Source: Thermothielavioides terrestris NRRL 8126
Lineage: Eukaryota > Ascomycota > Sordariomycetes > Sordariales > Chaetomiaceae
Reading direction: 5' to 3'
Length of the DNA: 64,000 nucleotides
NCBI RefSeq assembly: GCF_000226115.1
Contig: NC_016458.1
Span: 3,940,001 to 4,004,000, forward strand
The notes under the pieces are model-generated. The model saw only the letters and a list, made by a program, of their open reading frames with translations. It made no database searches and was not told the origin of the DNA. Both the position numbers and the translations under genes were made by a program. Below, in pieces: positions 42,265 to 53,858 of the stretch. Within the stretch, counting starts at the first letter, position 1. The number at the start of each line of letters is the position of its first letter.

Positions 42265-42635
42265 CAGCCGTTTGGACGCTTGGTCCTTGGCATCAGAACG
42301 TCGACTTCGATTTGAGGCCACACAGTTCACAGCTCTGGAACGGCCGACTTCAACTTTTGGTTGATCGCCGGGTATGTTATGTAAGTGTGCCGGCCCGGCG
42401 TCTTGGCGGCAGCCAGCCTCCCACCTGGGCCCAGCTGGGTCGGGTCCAGACTAAACAGGGGTGGCCGCTCATCCGACACCCGGAGCCAATCCAGTCGCGT
42501 CTCGTGCCTCAAGACCTCCACCGCTCATCTATGGGCCCTGTGCTAGGGTGTTACTCTGGCAGTAGCAAGCGACCGACCGGCCGGACAGTGCCGAGAGACG
42601 CTGCCGTGTGGCCGGCCTCGTCCTCGACTCAGACA
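42265..42635. promoter_or_regulatory. Upstream region of the SLC35-type transporter
   Basis: 371 bp between the TIR element and the chosen ATG. The transporter frame is open through most of it, and an alternative ATG at 42531 would lengthen the protein by 35 residues. Confidence 0.4.
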
Positions 42636-44633
42636 ATGCCAGTAACTTCCCCCCCGAGCTTCCCGTCCACCGATCATCCTCCCCCGCCAAGGTCTCTGGA
42701 CGACGTCTCTGGTCCTTCAGTTCCCTCGAACCCCGTGCGCCGCCTGGCAACGCTGCCCGTGTCAGGACACGCGACAGCTACCCCTGGCGAAGCGGAGGCC
42801 TCTGTACCCGCCGCGCTGCTTCCCGCCGACCCCCTGACGCCCGCAGGCTTGGGCGCTGGAGACATCGAGATGGACTCGGTGACGCCCTCGGGCCACCGGC
42901 GCCGCCGAAGCAGCCTCATAAATCCCGCCAATGCTTCCAACAATCGACACCGGTCGCCGCGAGAGCGGTCGCAGTCGATACGGGGTCCCGCCGCTGGGGA
43001 GGACGACAAGATTGTCGAGGAGGGCACTGATGCCGAGTCTATACGACCTGGCGACATAGAAGAGGACGGCGTGCCCGACGAGGACCTCCACGACGACGAA
43101 GAAACGGGCTTGACTGGCAAAGACAAGCGGAGGAAGAGGCGGAAGCGGAGGCGAAACCAGCTCCTCGACCAGCGGATCGTCAGCGACGATATCTCCCCGG
43201 AAGAGAAGAAGGAGGCGGATCGCAATGTGGTCAAGAGCTTGATGGTCAACGGCGTGCTGATCGGGCTCTGGTACTTCTTCTCGTTGTCGCTTTCTCTGGT
43301 ACGAACATGCCCCAGAATGTCCAGTATTTCTGTCGCGAACAGGTTGCTAACCTCATGCGTCCAGTACAACAAATGGATGTTCTCACCCGACAACCTGGAC
43401 TTTCCCTTCCCTATGTTTACCACTGCCGTGCACTTCCTCGTGCAATTTTCGTTAGCATCAGTAGTGTTATTTCTCTTTCCCTCCCTGCGGCCGCAGCGGA
43501 CCGCCCACCGATCCGACCTGGGTCAATCGAGGCATGAGCCGGAGCCTGAACGGCCCGTCATGACCAAGATGTTCTACCTCACCAGGATCGGGCCCTGCGG
43601 CGTGGCCACCGGCCTGGACATCGGCTTAGGCAACGCCTCCCTCCAGTTCATCACTCTCACTTTCTACAGTAAGTCACCAAGGAGCGGTTGCTGCAGCCCC
43701 GGCCCGTGCAATTACGCGTCTAACCAACCGGCTCCGGAATGAATAGCAATGTGTAAATCCTCCTCCCTCGCCTTCGTGCTGCTCTTCGCCTTCCTCTTCC
43801 GCCTCGAGGCCCCCACCTGGAAGCTCGTGGCCATCATCGCCGCCATGACGCTCGGCGTAATCATGATGGTAGCGGGCGAAGTCGAGTTCAAGCTCGGCGG
43901 CTTCGTCCTCGTCATCTCGGCGGCCTTCTTCTCCGGCTTCCGCTGGGGCCTGACGCAGATCCTGCTGCTGCGCAACCCGGCCACGTCGAACCCGTTCTCC
44001 AGCATCTTCTTCCTCGCCCCGGTCATGTTCGCGACGCTCCTCGGCATCGCCATCCCCGTCGAGGGCGCCGCCGCGCTGGTCGCCCGCCTGGAGGGCATCG
44101 CGCGCGACAAGGGCGTCCTCGTCGCCCCGCTGCTCGTCCTCTTCCCCGGCATGCTCGCCTTCCTGATGACCGCCTCCGAGTTCGCCCTGCTGCAGCGCAC
44201 CTCGGTCGTGACGCTGTCCATCGCCGGCATCTTCAAGGAGGCCGTCACCATCTCCGCCGCCGCCCTCGTCTTCGGCGACACCATGACCCCCGTCAACGTC
44301 GTCGGCCTCGTCGTCACCCTGCTGGCCATCGCCGCCTACAACTACATCAAGATCGGCAAGATGCGCGCCGAGGCCCGGACCGACGTGCACCGCGGCCATC
44401 TGGCCGCCGCCGAGGCGCGGTTGGGCCGCGTCAGCGGCAGTGGCAATGGGAGTGGGAGCGGGACCGACAGGGATGAGGACCAGGGAGAGGACGTTGGGCT
44501 GTTGCGACGGAGCGTAGACAACGATGAGATTCTGTTCACGGCCGACGGCGGGGACGTCGTTGCCGGGCCTGGGCCGGATGTCGGGGCGGGGAGATTAGAT
44601 GGGCAGATTCCGAGAGATGGGAGAATCGACTGA
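42636..44633 (+). CDS. SLC35/triose-phosphate translocator-family transporter (Ymd8/SLC35C2-like)
   Basis: Exons 42636-43298, 43365-43668 and 43747-44633 give 617 residues. A long disordered, partly basic cytosolic N-terminus (DKRRKRRKRRRNQLLDQRIV) precedes about ten transmembrane segments. The first starts VNGVLIGLWYFFSLSLSLYN, where SLYNKWMF is the family's first-helix signature formed at the exon 1/2 junction. Later helices include LGNASLQFITLTFYTMCKSS (exon 2/3 junction) and KLGGFVLVISAAFFSGFRWG, followed by LTQILL. The block TSEFALLQRTSVVTLSIAGIFKE matches nucleotide-sugar and TPT-family helix 9. Probably a Golgi or ER transporter; substrate unknown. Intron 1 is 66 nt, in frame and stop-free. 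Confidence 0.9.
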
Positions 44634-45088
44634 GAAGCGGTTGCATTTTTCCTTGTCGTGCTCTTTTTCTTTAGTCTCTCGTTTTATTGTCCTTTCCGAA
44701 GTGGCATACAATCATAGATGATACCCCATTCTGCCTGCATATTGCTGCTGGCCTTCTGTTTTTGTTGTCCATTGCTGAACATCCGGGAGTGCGCCAGGGA
44801 TTGTTCATTACATGGACCTGTTTGCACTTGGGGCTCATCACGCACACATGGACCGGACATCACGCATAGAGTATCCCATACAGTGTTTTGTGTAAAAAGT
44901 GCTTCATAATTAGGTACGGTTATAAGGCTCTCCATTCATTCCTCCCTTCCCCCGGAACCCATCTGCAACTTGCGGCATGCAACCCACTTGCCTCCGATGC
45001 AAACCCTCGAAAGCATGCTGGATATCTATCCTCTAAACCACCGCTGGAGTATAAAATCCATTCGCGCCACGCGGCCACAGGAACCCGC
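44634..45088. other. Convergent 3' intergenic region
   Basis: 455 bp between convergent stops of the transporter and RBM42 genes; AT-richer, nothing else seen. Confidence 0.5.
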
Positions 45089-46240
45089 TTACCCGAGAAG
45101 CTTCAGCCCGCCCTTCGTCTTCTGTCCCGGCTTCGTAATACCACCGCCCACCATTGGGCCGAGATGCGGCTCGTACGCTTGCGCGCTGCCGGCGCCCGTG
45201 GCACCCATGCCGCTGCCGCTCTTGTTCCCGCCGCCTTTATTCTTATTCTTGCCCTTGCGTTCCTCCTTGACCACCTGCGGCTTGATCTCCGTCTTGGCCT
45301 TGTGCACCACGACCGGGTGGCTCTGGATGTACTTGCCGTTCATCTCCTTGGCCGCCTGGAAGAAGTCCTCTGGGTCGCTGAAGCTGACGAAGCCGAAGCC
45401 CTTGCTCTTGTTGGTGCGCTTGTCGCGGATGACCTTGGCCTTCTGCACGCTCTTCCAGCGCGAGAACGCCTTGAGCAGCGAGTCGTCCGTCGTCTCGCCG
45501 GCGAGGTTGCCCACGAACAGGCGCAGGTGCGCCGGGTCCCACTCGAGCAGCGTGTCGTCCTGCCACTTCTTGCCGCCGCCCTCGCGGTAGACGGTTTTCT
45601 TCTTCTCGGTGCCATCGCCACTCGCGTTGGCGCCACCGCCGGCGGCGGCTGCCGCCGCCTCTCCCGCACCGGCTGGCGCTTCGCCGGCCGCGGGCGCGCC
45701 AGTACCGTTACGGCCGCCGGCGGCAGGTGCCTTGTTGGCCGGGTCGTCGGGGTCTCTCGGTATGTAGGCGCTCTGCCACTGCGCTATCTGCGCGGCCATC
45801 TCAGGGTCGTAGTCGGCAGCAGCGCTGTCGGGTGCGGAGAAGGGGTTTCGGATCTGAGGCGGAGTCGGGTAGCCGCCAGCCGCCGCGGCGCCATAGTAGG
45901 CCGGCTGCTGCTGCGCGTAGCTGTGTGACGGGTAGTTGTATGCGCCTGGTTGGCGTTGGCCATAGCCTCCACGGCCAGCACCTATGGGGGTAACGGCAGG
46001 GTTAGCCGCGTATGGCGACGCGGCTGGAGGGGCGAAATAGCCTATGGCGGGAGTGGCGGACGGTCCGTAGCCGGGATACGACGGTGCTGGCGCGGTGTAG
46101 ACTGGCGCTGAGACACCAGGGGCAGCAACAGTGGTTGGCGGGAAGGCAGGCTTAAAGCTGGGGGGTTTGGTGACGGGCGGGCGAGGCGGAAGCGATGGAT
46201 GCGATGGCTTCGAGACACCTGGAGGACCCGGGTACGACAT
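45089..46240 (-). CDS. RBM42: RBM42-like single-RRM RNA-binding protein
   Basis: 383 residues, one exon, ATG at 46240 (MSYPGPPGVSKPSHPSLPPR). The N-terminal two thirds are Pro/Ala/Tyr-rich and disordered. The RRM lies at about 253-332, with RNP2 LRLFVGNLAGE and RNP1 KGFGFVSF. The segment just before it (KTVYREGGGKKWQDDTLLEW) is typical of RBM42 orthologues. The C-terminus is Lys/Gly-rich and ends GITKPGQKTKGGLKLLG. Vertebrate RBM42 binds hnRNP K and has been linked to splicing and stress granules; a role here is inferred by family only. Confidence 0.88.
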   Translation of the reverse strand: MSYPGPPGVSKPSHPSLPPRPPVTKPPSFKPAFPPTTVAAPGVSAPVYTAPAPSYPGYGPSATPAIGYFAPPAASPYAANPAVTPIGAGRGGYGQRQPGAYNYPSHSYAQQQPAYYGAAAAGGYPTPPQIRNPFSAPDSAAADYDPEMAAQIAQWQSAYIPRDPDDPANKAPAAGGRNGTGAPAAGEAPAGAGEAAAAAAGGGANASGDGTEKKKTVYREGGGKKWQDDTLLEWDPAHLRLFVGNLAGETTDDSLLKAFSRWKSVQKAKVIRDKRTNKSKGFGFVSFSDPEDFFQAAKEMNGKYIQSHPVVVHKAKTEIKPQVVKEERKGKNKNKGGGNKSGSGMGATGAGSAQAYEPHLGPMVGGGITKPGQKTKGGLKLLG

Positions 46241-48174
46241 GATGAATTTCTTGCGCCCGGCAGTGGAAGAGGGAAGGCTTGTAATCGCAGAATTTGCGCT
46301 GTAGTTGTCACGTACCTGTGAGCCCAGCCCGACGACGGCTATGCGCCTGCAACCTGTTGACCGCGTTGCCTGGCTCACGGGAAAGCTGCGAAGTGCGCTG
46401 TTCTGGGGTTGCAAGTGGTGTCTTCTGGGCGTCCAGCTGTCAACGGCCAAGCGCGGCTCAAATTTCGGGGGCCAAGCGCCAAGACGAAGGTCGTGGCTGA
46501 ATCTCTAGTTAAATGCGGCGGTGTGTTGTGGCTGAACAGGTCTGTTGCCACTATTCCATATAAGGAGAGGCAACACTTGATACATGTGATACGGATAGTT
46601 ACGCTGTTACGCAAACATACCGCAGTTCTCTCTTTTTGGCAGTGGGGCAGCAGGCGCGATGTCCCCCCCTCCATGAAATGGAGGGGCAGTCAACCCCTCT
46701 CATCCTTTCGCGTGCCGGGCTCAACAGTTCCCAGACGGCGTGATCGGAAATCGCGGACAACAATCGGAGGCGGAGAATCCTGACCAAGCATCTGAGTCTG
46801 AACAATTTTCCATTGGCTAAAGCACCAAAAAGCCTGAAATCGTTAGCCTTGCCCAGGCCCATTGGCACGATTGCGGGAATTTGGGGAGGCAAATGGGTAA
46901 GCCTGGCACCGCTTGCGTCCCTGTTTGGTGGGGTAATAGAGCTCCGTGGAGGTTGAGGACAGTGGGGGACAGAGCCACGAAGGAGCGAACCGGTTCCTCT
47001 GGCATCCATTAGACACGGCATTGAAAGCTTGGAGCGTTGGTGGGCGAGCCGTGGCTCACCTAACCAAAGTTGCACTTCCGAAAAAGCCGCGGAGACCATA
47101 GGTTTGGAAGCGCCAGACATGCAGCAGAGAGAGACCGATTGAGGAAAGGGCAGAAACACAGATAACCAAGCTTCTGTCCCCCCATATTTGACGATAGGAA
47201 GCTTGAACCTTCGTAATGGTATTTTGCGAGCTTACCAACGACATACACACTCGGTGACGGCATCCCAAGACAGACCGAACCTAGGTGAGTCTGGAGGTCC
47301 CATGCATGCCGCACCGACGGACCCGCATTGCCAACCTCAGGTTGTCCCGGGCTCCCTGCGGCGCTGGCGTTATGAAACCAAGAGCCCTGATCCTCAAACC
47401 TGAAGCATGTTGTCTCGGATGCTGGCAAAAATAGCGCCACAGTGCCATAGGTAAGGGAGCTTGTCTCGTTGAATGGATACAAATGCTCGGGGCGGGGGGC
47501 GGGTTTCCGGGAAACCAGCCCTGGAGCTCCCCGTCCTTGGCGGCAAAACAGAAGCTTCAGACACGCCCCAACTGCCAACCGAGCTCTTCGAGGATGCTCG
47601 GTGCTGGCTTTTCATGATGATCGGAAGAGTTCATGCCCAGCACGGGGGCAGCAAAGCACAACGCTGGAAAGACGCCCCAAGGCGATGAGAAACGAGACAG
47701 GACTGTAGGTATGTGGTCGAGCATCAACACACGGCTTGCTGGGGACGGCGATGTTCTGTCTTTTGAGCGGGAGCAAGCGAGGAGGAGGGAACAAAGGCCT
47801 GATAATACACGCACACAGCGTTTCGTCACTGAGGCGTAGGCGGTTGGATGTCTGAGTAATCCCCGCGGTTATTTATCCGCAGTGCAGCGGCCAAGATTCA
47901 TCATTCTGGTCGCTCGCCCTCCTCAGTGGTCCGTTCTTAGCTTTCCCCCAATTGACCCCTCCGACATCGAAGCTCGCTTCCCGTTTAAAAGTTTCGTCAC
48001 TCTCTCCCCGGCCCCGCCCGTTTCTCCCTCCTTCCATTTCCCCCATTGACGTCCTTGGTTGAGGATTTAAACCCCAATTTCACTTCAACACCACCGTCTG
48101 CAGAAGCGGTCGAGCTCTCAGCTACCCCTCCTCACTTACATCAGAACCTCTTGACATCAAGCAGCAGTCGCACA
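46241..48174. other. Gene-poor region upstream of 6PGDH
   Basis: 1.9 kb. No supportable gene; a 172-codon minus frame at 47060-47578 lacks protein character. A perfect 9-bp inverted repeat (CCCCTCCAT-GAA-ATGGAGGGG) sits at 46666-46686. The pyrimidine-rich 47930-48120 block, full of CCCC and CTCC words, is a likely promoter and leader for 6PGDH. Confidence 0.5.
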
Positions 48175-50170
48175 ATGTCTGGCGCAGTGTAAGTCCCGGT
48201 TACCCCGCCTCCCCGCCCCTCTGTACCCCTCCTACAGGGTTTTGGGGCTTCGTTTTCCCACCAGTTTGCGCATCGCGCATCGCGTTTCCCGTTGGGCATT
48301 GTCGTGTCCGTACAGCGGAAGACCGACTCTTTCCCCAACCACCGCGGGGTGCCCTTTTCTTTTAAATGCCACCTACTGAGTTGCTCCAGCGCCCGCCTAG
48401 GGAGCATTGGCGGAGCTTTGAAAGCTGGCTCCTCCCTGCTGCAGTCCCAGAAAAGTGCTAACAATGGTGCAAGCGCGGATATCGGCCTCATCGGCCTGGC
48501 CGTCATGTGAGTTGCCCGTCCCTCAGGCCCCCGATGCTCCGGTGCGCTGTGGCCGGCACGGAGCTAACGCCGCTGCGCAGGGGCCAGAACCTGATCTTGA
48601 ACATGGCCGACCATGGCTACACTGTCTGCGCTTTCAACCGCACCGTGTCCAAGGTCGACACGTTCCTCGCCAACGAGGCCAAGGGCAAGTCCATCGTCGG
48701 CGCCCACTCTGTCGAGGAGTTCGTTTCCAAGCTCAAGAGGCCCCGCCGTGTCATGCTCCTCGTCCAGGCCGGCAAGGCCGTCGACGACTGGATCGAGACT
48801 CTCCTGCCCCTCCTTGAGGCTGGGGACATCATCATCGACGGTGGCAACTCGCACTTCCCCGACTCCAACCGGAGGACAAAGTACCTCGCCAGCAAGGGCA
48901 TCCGGTTCGTCGGCTCCGGTGTCTCTGGCGGCGAGGAGGGTGCCCGCTACGGCCCCTCGCTGATGCCTGGCGGCCACGAGGATGCCTGGCCTCACATCAA
49001 GGATATCTTCCAGAGCATCGCTGCCAAGAGCGAGGGTGAGGCCTGCTGCGAGTGGGTTGGCGACGAGGGCGCTGGTCACTACGTCAAGATGGTGCACAAC
49101 GGCATCGAGTACGGTGATATGCAGCTCATCTGCGAGGTAGGTGACGCGCGCTGATAGTTGTGTCGGAGAGGAAACGTCGGGGTGCAGGGTGACTAACGAA
49201 ACTTCTCCTCTTTTTTTTTGTTAGGCATACGATATCATGAAGCGCGGCCTCGGCATGTCCAGCAAGGAGATCGGCGACACTTTTGCCAAGTGGAACCAGG
49301 GCGTCCTGGATTCCTTCCTGATCGAGATCACGCGTGATATTCTGTATTTCAACGATGATGACGGCACCCCTCTTGTCGACAAGATCCTGGACAAGGCCGG
49401 CCAGAAGGGTACCGGCAAATGGACGGCCGTGAACGCCCTGGACTTGGGCATGCCCGTGACTCTCATCGCCGAAGCGGTGCTCGCTCGTTGCCTGTCGGGC
49501 ATCAAGGATGAGCGTATCAAGGCGTCGACCAAGCTTGAGTTCGTTGGCCGTGCCAACACGTTCGAGGGCAACAAGGAGCAGTTCCTGGACGACCTCGAGC
49601 AGGCCCTCTACGCGTCCAAGATTATCTCGTACGCCCAGGGCTTCATGCTCATGCAGGAGGTGCGTTGGATGACGGTCGAGCGGTGTCAGCCGACGTGAGA
49701 ACAGCGGGCTAATCTACCTGAACCCACAGGCTGCGCGGGAGTACAACTGGAAGCTCAACAAGCCCTCGATCGCGCTCATGTGGCGCGGCGGGTGCATCAT
49801 CCGCTCCGTCTTCCTGAAGGACATCACGGCGGCTTACCGCAAGAACCCCGACCTCGAGAACCTGCTCTTTGACGATTTCTTCAACAAGGCCATCCACAAG
49901 GCGCAGCCCGGCTGGAGAGACGTCGTTGCCAAGGCTGCGCTGCTCGGCATCCCGACCCCGGCCTTCTCGACCGCGCTGTCGTGGTTCGACGGTTACCGGA
50001 CCAAGGACCTGCCTGCCAACCTGCTGCAGGCGCAGCGTGATTACTTCGGTGCTCACACGTTCCGGATCAAGCCCGAGGCGGCGAACGCCAAGTACCCCGA
50101 GGGCAAGGACATCCACGTCAACTGGACCGGGCGGGGAGGCAATGTTTCCGCTTCGACGTACCAGGTTTAA
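48175..50170 (+). CDS. GND1: 6-phosphogluconate dehydrogenase, decarboxylating
   Basis: Oxidises 6-phosphogluconate to ribulose 5-phosphate with NADP in the cytosolic pentose phosphate pathway. Exons: 48175-48188, 48474-48506, 48581-49136, 49225-49659, 49730-50170; 492 residues, normal for the family. Exons 1-3 assemble [20 protein letters not shown], the Rossmann GxGxxG-type dinucleotide fold; exons 1 and 2 are only 14 and 33 nt. Further signatures are FNRTVSKVD (NADP phosphate), [10 protein letters not shown], the [20 protein letters not shown] substrate loop and the catalytic-Lys segment [19 protein letters not shown]. The C-terminal all-helical domain ends FHNTNWTGRGG-like (here [10 protein letters not shown]). 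The 285-nt first intron may carry regulatory sequence. Confidence 0.97.
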
Positions 50171-50693
50171 AAATTAAAGAAAACCAAAGCGGGCAAAGGG
50201 AGGGTAATGGTCAGGATGCACGGCTGACGGAGAGCTCGCGGAAATTTACGTAGAGTAAAATTGCGATAGAGAATTACTAACTAGGCCATCATTGAGAAAT
50301 TCAATTCCGTGTTTGTTCATTGCCATTGCCTCGTCAACGGTTTAGTGAGGATGACTTCGTGTTGATGTCGGTGACCACACAGTGCACGCAACGTATTTTG
50401 CTCATAGAAGGCCGCGCGCAGTCATGTGACACGATGGTTTGGGCGTTGCTTGGCATTTGCCAGCTGTTGACAGTGGAGAGATTTGGCTGCCGTTCAATTC
50501 GCGAAAAGCGCGCCTGCAGCAAACGAACTCCAAGCCTGGCACCAATAACTACCGCGAGGCCACAGAATATCGCATCGCCATCCGCACCCCCAACCCGGAC
50601 GCTTGCCCATCTGTGCTCGGAATGATCGCATTGTCACCGATACTGCCTTGACTCCGTTCATAGATCTAGTTCGTCGTCCAGCGGGATCCCACA
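50171..50693. other. Intergenic region between 6PGDH and SSR4
   Basis: 523 bp with the 6PGDH 3' UTR and the SSR4 promoter. No other feature seen. Confidence 0.5.
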
Positions 50694-53053
50694 ATGGCCA
50701 TGGACCCGAGCCAGAATGTCCACGGGGACTTGGTATGTCTCCCCCGTCGCGGCAGCCGGCCAGCTCCCTTGTCCCTCGTCGCAAATGAGCTTACCGCTTG
50801 CGCATCAGCTCCCCCACGTGCACCTGTTGTCGACGTTTCGATACGCATCGATGCCAAGGGTCGAGTTGTCCGAAGTGACGAAATGGCTGCTCCAAGCCCC
50901 CAAGATCGCCCGCGACACCGCGCCCTTCTACTGGACGTACCTCGATTGCCCGGCCGACGGCACGATCTTTTTGACTTGGCAGCCGACGGTTCGCCGCGGC
51001 ACCGAGTTCGCCAGCGATGGATATGTTTGGGCAGGGCCCGAGGTGTTCTTCCAACATGGCGCAGGCAATGGCTTGGTAGGGCAGCTCACGCCCATGAACA
51101 AGGCTTTCAGCCCAGGATGCGCTGGCTCACATTGGGGGATAGGTGCTCGAGATCTATTACCAGAAGACCGGCTACCGCATGGGCGAGCAGTTTGCGATCC
51201 ACTCGAGACGGCGCTTTCGCCTCTTGCCTTCCCAGGCGCCGGTCCAGAACTCACCACAGGTCGACCCGAACCTCTGGATCGTCCACTACGGACCGGCCGA
51301 GAAGAATGATAGGCTCCCCGTTGCGGCGATTGGAATTCCGCCACCAATGCAGCCCATCCTGAGCTTCCGCCAACATCTGTTCCAGATGGGCCAGATCGTT
51401 CGGAAAGAGTTCATGCTTTCCGATCGCGTCAACTGGCCTCAGATCCCCTTCCCCCAGCGCGGCCAGTCCATGTATGCGCCGCCCATGCCACAAAGACCCG
51501 TACCCCAGACTATGGCCTATCCTCCACATGCCGGTCCGGCAATTGGCCCCACGCCCAAGCGGAGGGGGGCGCATGCGCCGGCTGGCCATCAGGGCCAGAT
51601 GATGGGTGCGCCTTACAATGCCGAGGCGGCGTTTGACGATGAGGAGGATGTCTCTCGTGGTGACATGTTTGATCATCTCAGCCCACGCGAAATCAGCATG
51701 GCTCGGTATCAGCAGAACCACGAGTGGATGGAGGAGATCCTGTCTTCGCCGTACCGAATCGGTCAGATCGAGGCTTCCGATCTCGGCCTGGGGCGGAAGG
51801 GCGAACTTGCTTCGCTCACAGAGGGCATTTTCGAGGCTCAAGGCGCCGATGCGCTCGTTGCGGGCCCGAAGAAGCCATATACCGGCCGTCTCGACCCTGC
51901 GTTGGCCGACGAATTCCGCAAGCGCGTGACCCAGCGGAACGCCGCTACCAGGGCCGAAATTGAGCAGATGAAAGCGCAGCACGCGAAGCTGTTGGCGAAG
52001 TTCAAGGGCAATGCCGCCATCAAGCACGCGGAGCGTGACCTGCGAGCGGCCACCGAAGGCACGGGCACAGAGTTTTGGCGCCTCGAGGGGAGGTTAGACG
52101 GCGCTGAGGAGGACGGCAGCCACTCGGATCAAAAACAACCATCCCAATCACTCGAGGAAATCGTTGCACGCGTTGAGGAGCTGGTGGGCAAGCGCGCCGT
52201 GGCCGTCAGTGACGTCCATCGGGTTCAGGACGGCGGCTACCAGGAACCGGCGCCCGAGCCAGAACTCCTGCAACCGCAACATCAAGTGCCGGGAGGCGTG
52301 AGCCTGTCGGGGTCCATGTCCCGGCAGCCGTCCCACGCGGGATCCGGCGTTATGCTCGGCGACTCCGACATCGACATGGGCGGCACAGCGGCAGGCCTCC
52401 TGGACATGCACACCGGTTTCTCGTCCACCTCCACCCCTTTCAACAGCTTCCCGACTCCCCAACCCCAACTCTCCGCCATCCCCTCCAACGCGGCAACCCC
52501 CGCAAACCTTCATGGCGCCTCCCCAGCTCCCGCACCAACAACTCAGCCCCCTGCCCCAGCACAAGCCGACGTCCATATGGCAGACGCAAGCGCTCACAAT
52601 GAGACCACCACCGCTCCCGACCAGGGCACCGGCAGCGGCGACTGGGTCGTCGTGCCCAAAGCCGACGCCGGTCCCCCACCAGCTCCCGCCAATCCCGCCG
52701 CTTCCACTGCCGCTACCACGACCACCACGACCACCACCCAGCCCGCGGCCTCCGCCCCGGCCTCCGCCCCGGCCTCCGCCCCGTCCGCCGCCGCCGCCGC
52801 CGTAGCAGCAGCAGCAGCGAGCAGCAAACCAGCCTCGGCAGCCGCCACCCCCGCCGACGCAGACGCCAACGACTTCAGCTCGCTCGGCGACCTCGACACC
52901 GCCGGTGACGCCCTGGCCGGCTACGACCCCCCGAGCGGCGACGACGAGCTGAACCTCGACCTGGAGGACTCGGCGTTCGGCGACGCCTTCCACGGCGTCC
53001 AGCAGGCGGGCGCCAGCGGCGAGGGGGATACGCCCGCTGGCGAGGGGCTGTAG
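50694..53053 (+). CDS. SSR4: SWI/SNF and RSC complex subunit Ssr4
   Basis: Exons 50694-50732, 50809-51075 and 51143-53053 give 738 residues. The conserved Ssr4 domain occupies roughly residues 13-210: LLSTFRYASMPRVELSEVTK, then APFYWTYLDCPADGTIFLTW, GYVWAGPEVFF, VLEIYYQKTGYRMGEQFAIH and the ending HLFQMGQIVRKEF. The middle has two helical segments (about 300-345 and 390-450); the rest is Pro/Ala/Gln-rich and disordered, ending in an acidic tail. Ssr4 was defined in fission-yeast SWI/SNF and RSC remodellers and is conserved in filamentous fungi. Both splice junctions are phase 0. The exon 3 start shown in a single frame is a GTG codon created by the acceptor, not a real start. Confidence 0.9.
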
Positions 53054-53858
53054 CCAACTCGGCCTCCCTGAGGCGTGTGGGAGGTGATACGAGCGCGGTG
53101 TAAGTTTGTATTGTCCGTCCGCTTGGTTGGTTGGTTGGTTGGGTGGTTGGTTGGGTGGTTGGTTGGGTGGTTGGGTCCGTGGTCGTCACGGCTTGGGTTA
53201 CCTGCGCTACTAGGAGGGCATTTCCTTTTTTCCCTTGGGGAGCAGGTGCTAAAAGGGCGTCAAGTAAGATAGTATTTTGTGTCTTGTATGGTCGGAACGT
53301 TAGGTTATGCTGGTTACACTTGTTCGACTTTGATCTCTGGAAAGAATCCGGCTGGGGTTGGGGGTATGTTGTCTGTATTTATACCGCTTGATGGGGGATG
53401 CGAAAAGTATGAAGGATCCCCTTCACCATCACGATAGCCCGTGGCAGACTTCCCCATCATGGCATATCAAATTGGACGTGGGGAACGCTGCCTCGCTCCC
53501 CGTCGGCGAGGAAGGCACACGGGGTGCGTCACGAAGCAAACATGAATTGAGTAAGGGTTGACCACGGGGTTTCTTCGCGACTGTGGTCGTGTGACGCAGC
53601 CCGCCGCTTGTAAGCTATCAAATAACTGTGCTACGGGCCATCGCTCCCCGGCCTGGCCAGCGATCAGAGCCGGCCTGGCCTTGTCAAGTTCACTCGGCGG
53701 ATTCCCATTCAGAACGAACTGCCTCTATGACACATGATCATGTCCCCCGGAGCAGTCATTTTCCCATGCCTGCCTGGCCGTCCCGTTTCTGATAAGCTCA
53801 AGTCCCTCAAAGCAAAACCACGCCAGAAATGCCCAATGGAAAGACTCCGCCGACCGAT
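53054..53858. other. Convergent 3' intergenic region with TTGG repeat
   Basis: 805 bp between convergent stops of SSR4 and uS17. It contains a GGTTGG/GGGTGG tract (53123-53176) about 70 bp after the SSR4 stop. Confidence 0.55.
53123..53176. repeat. TTGG/GGTTGGGT repeat tract
   Basis: Near-perfect repeats built from TTGG and GGGTGG, first as a 4-bp unit and then as a 12-bp unit GGTTGGTTGGGT. Sense strand of the SSR4 3' UTR; guanine pairs and triplets could form a quadruplex-like fold. Confidence 0.85.

Noticed and set aside
41855..42270. Classifying the TIR element as Tc1/mariner, hAT or piggyBac
   Set aside because: The flanks show no TA, 8-bp or TTAA duplication; only an ambiguous AT at both ends.
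47060..47578. 172-codon minus-strand frame
   Set aside because: Random-looking composition, no family motif, no promoter or splice logic.
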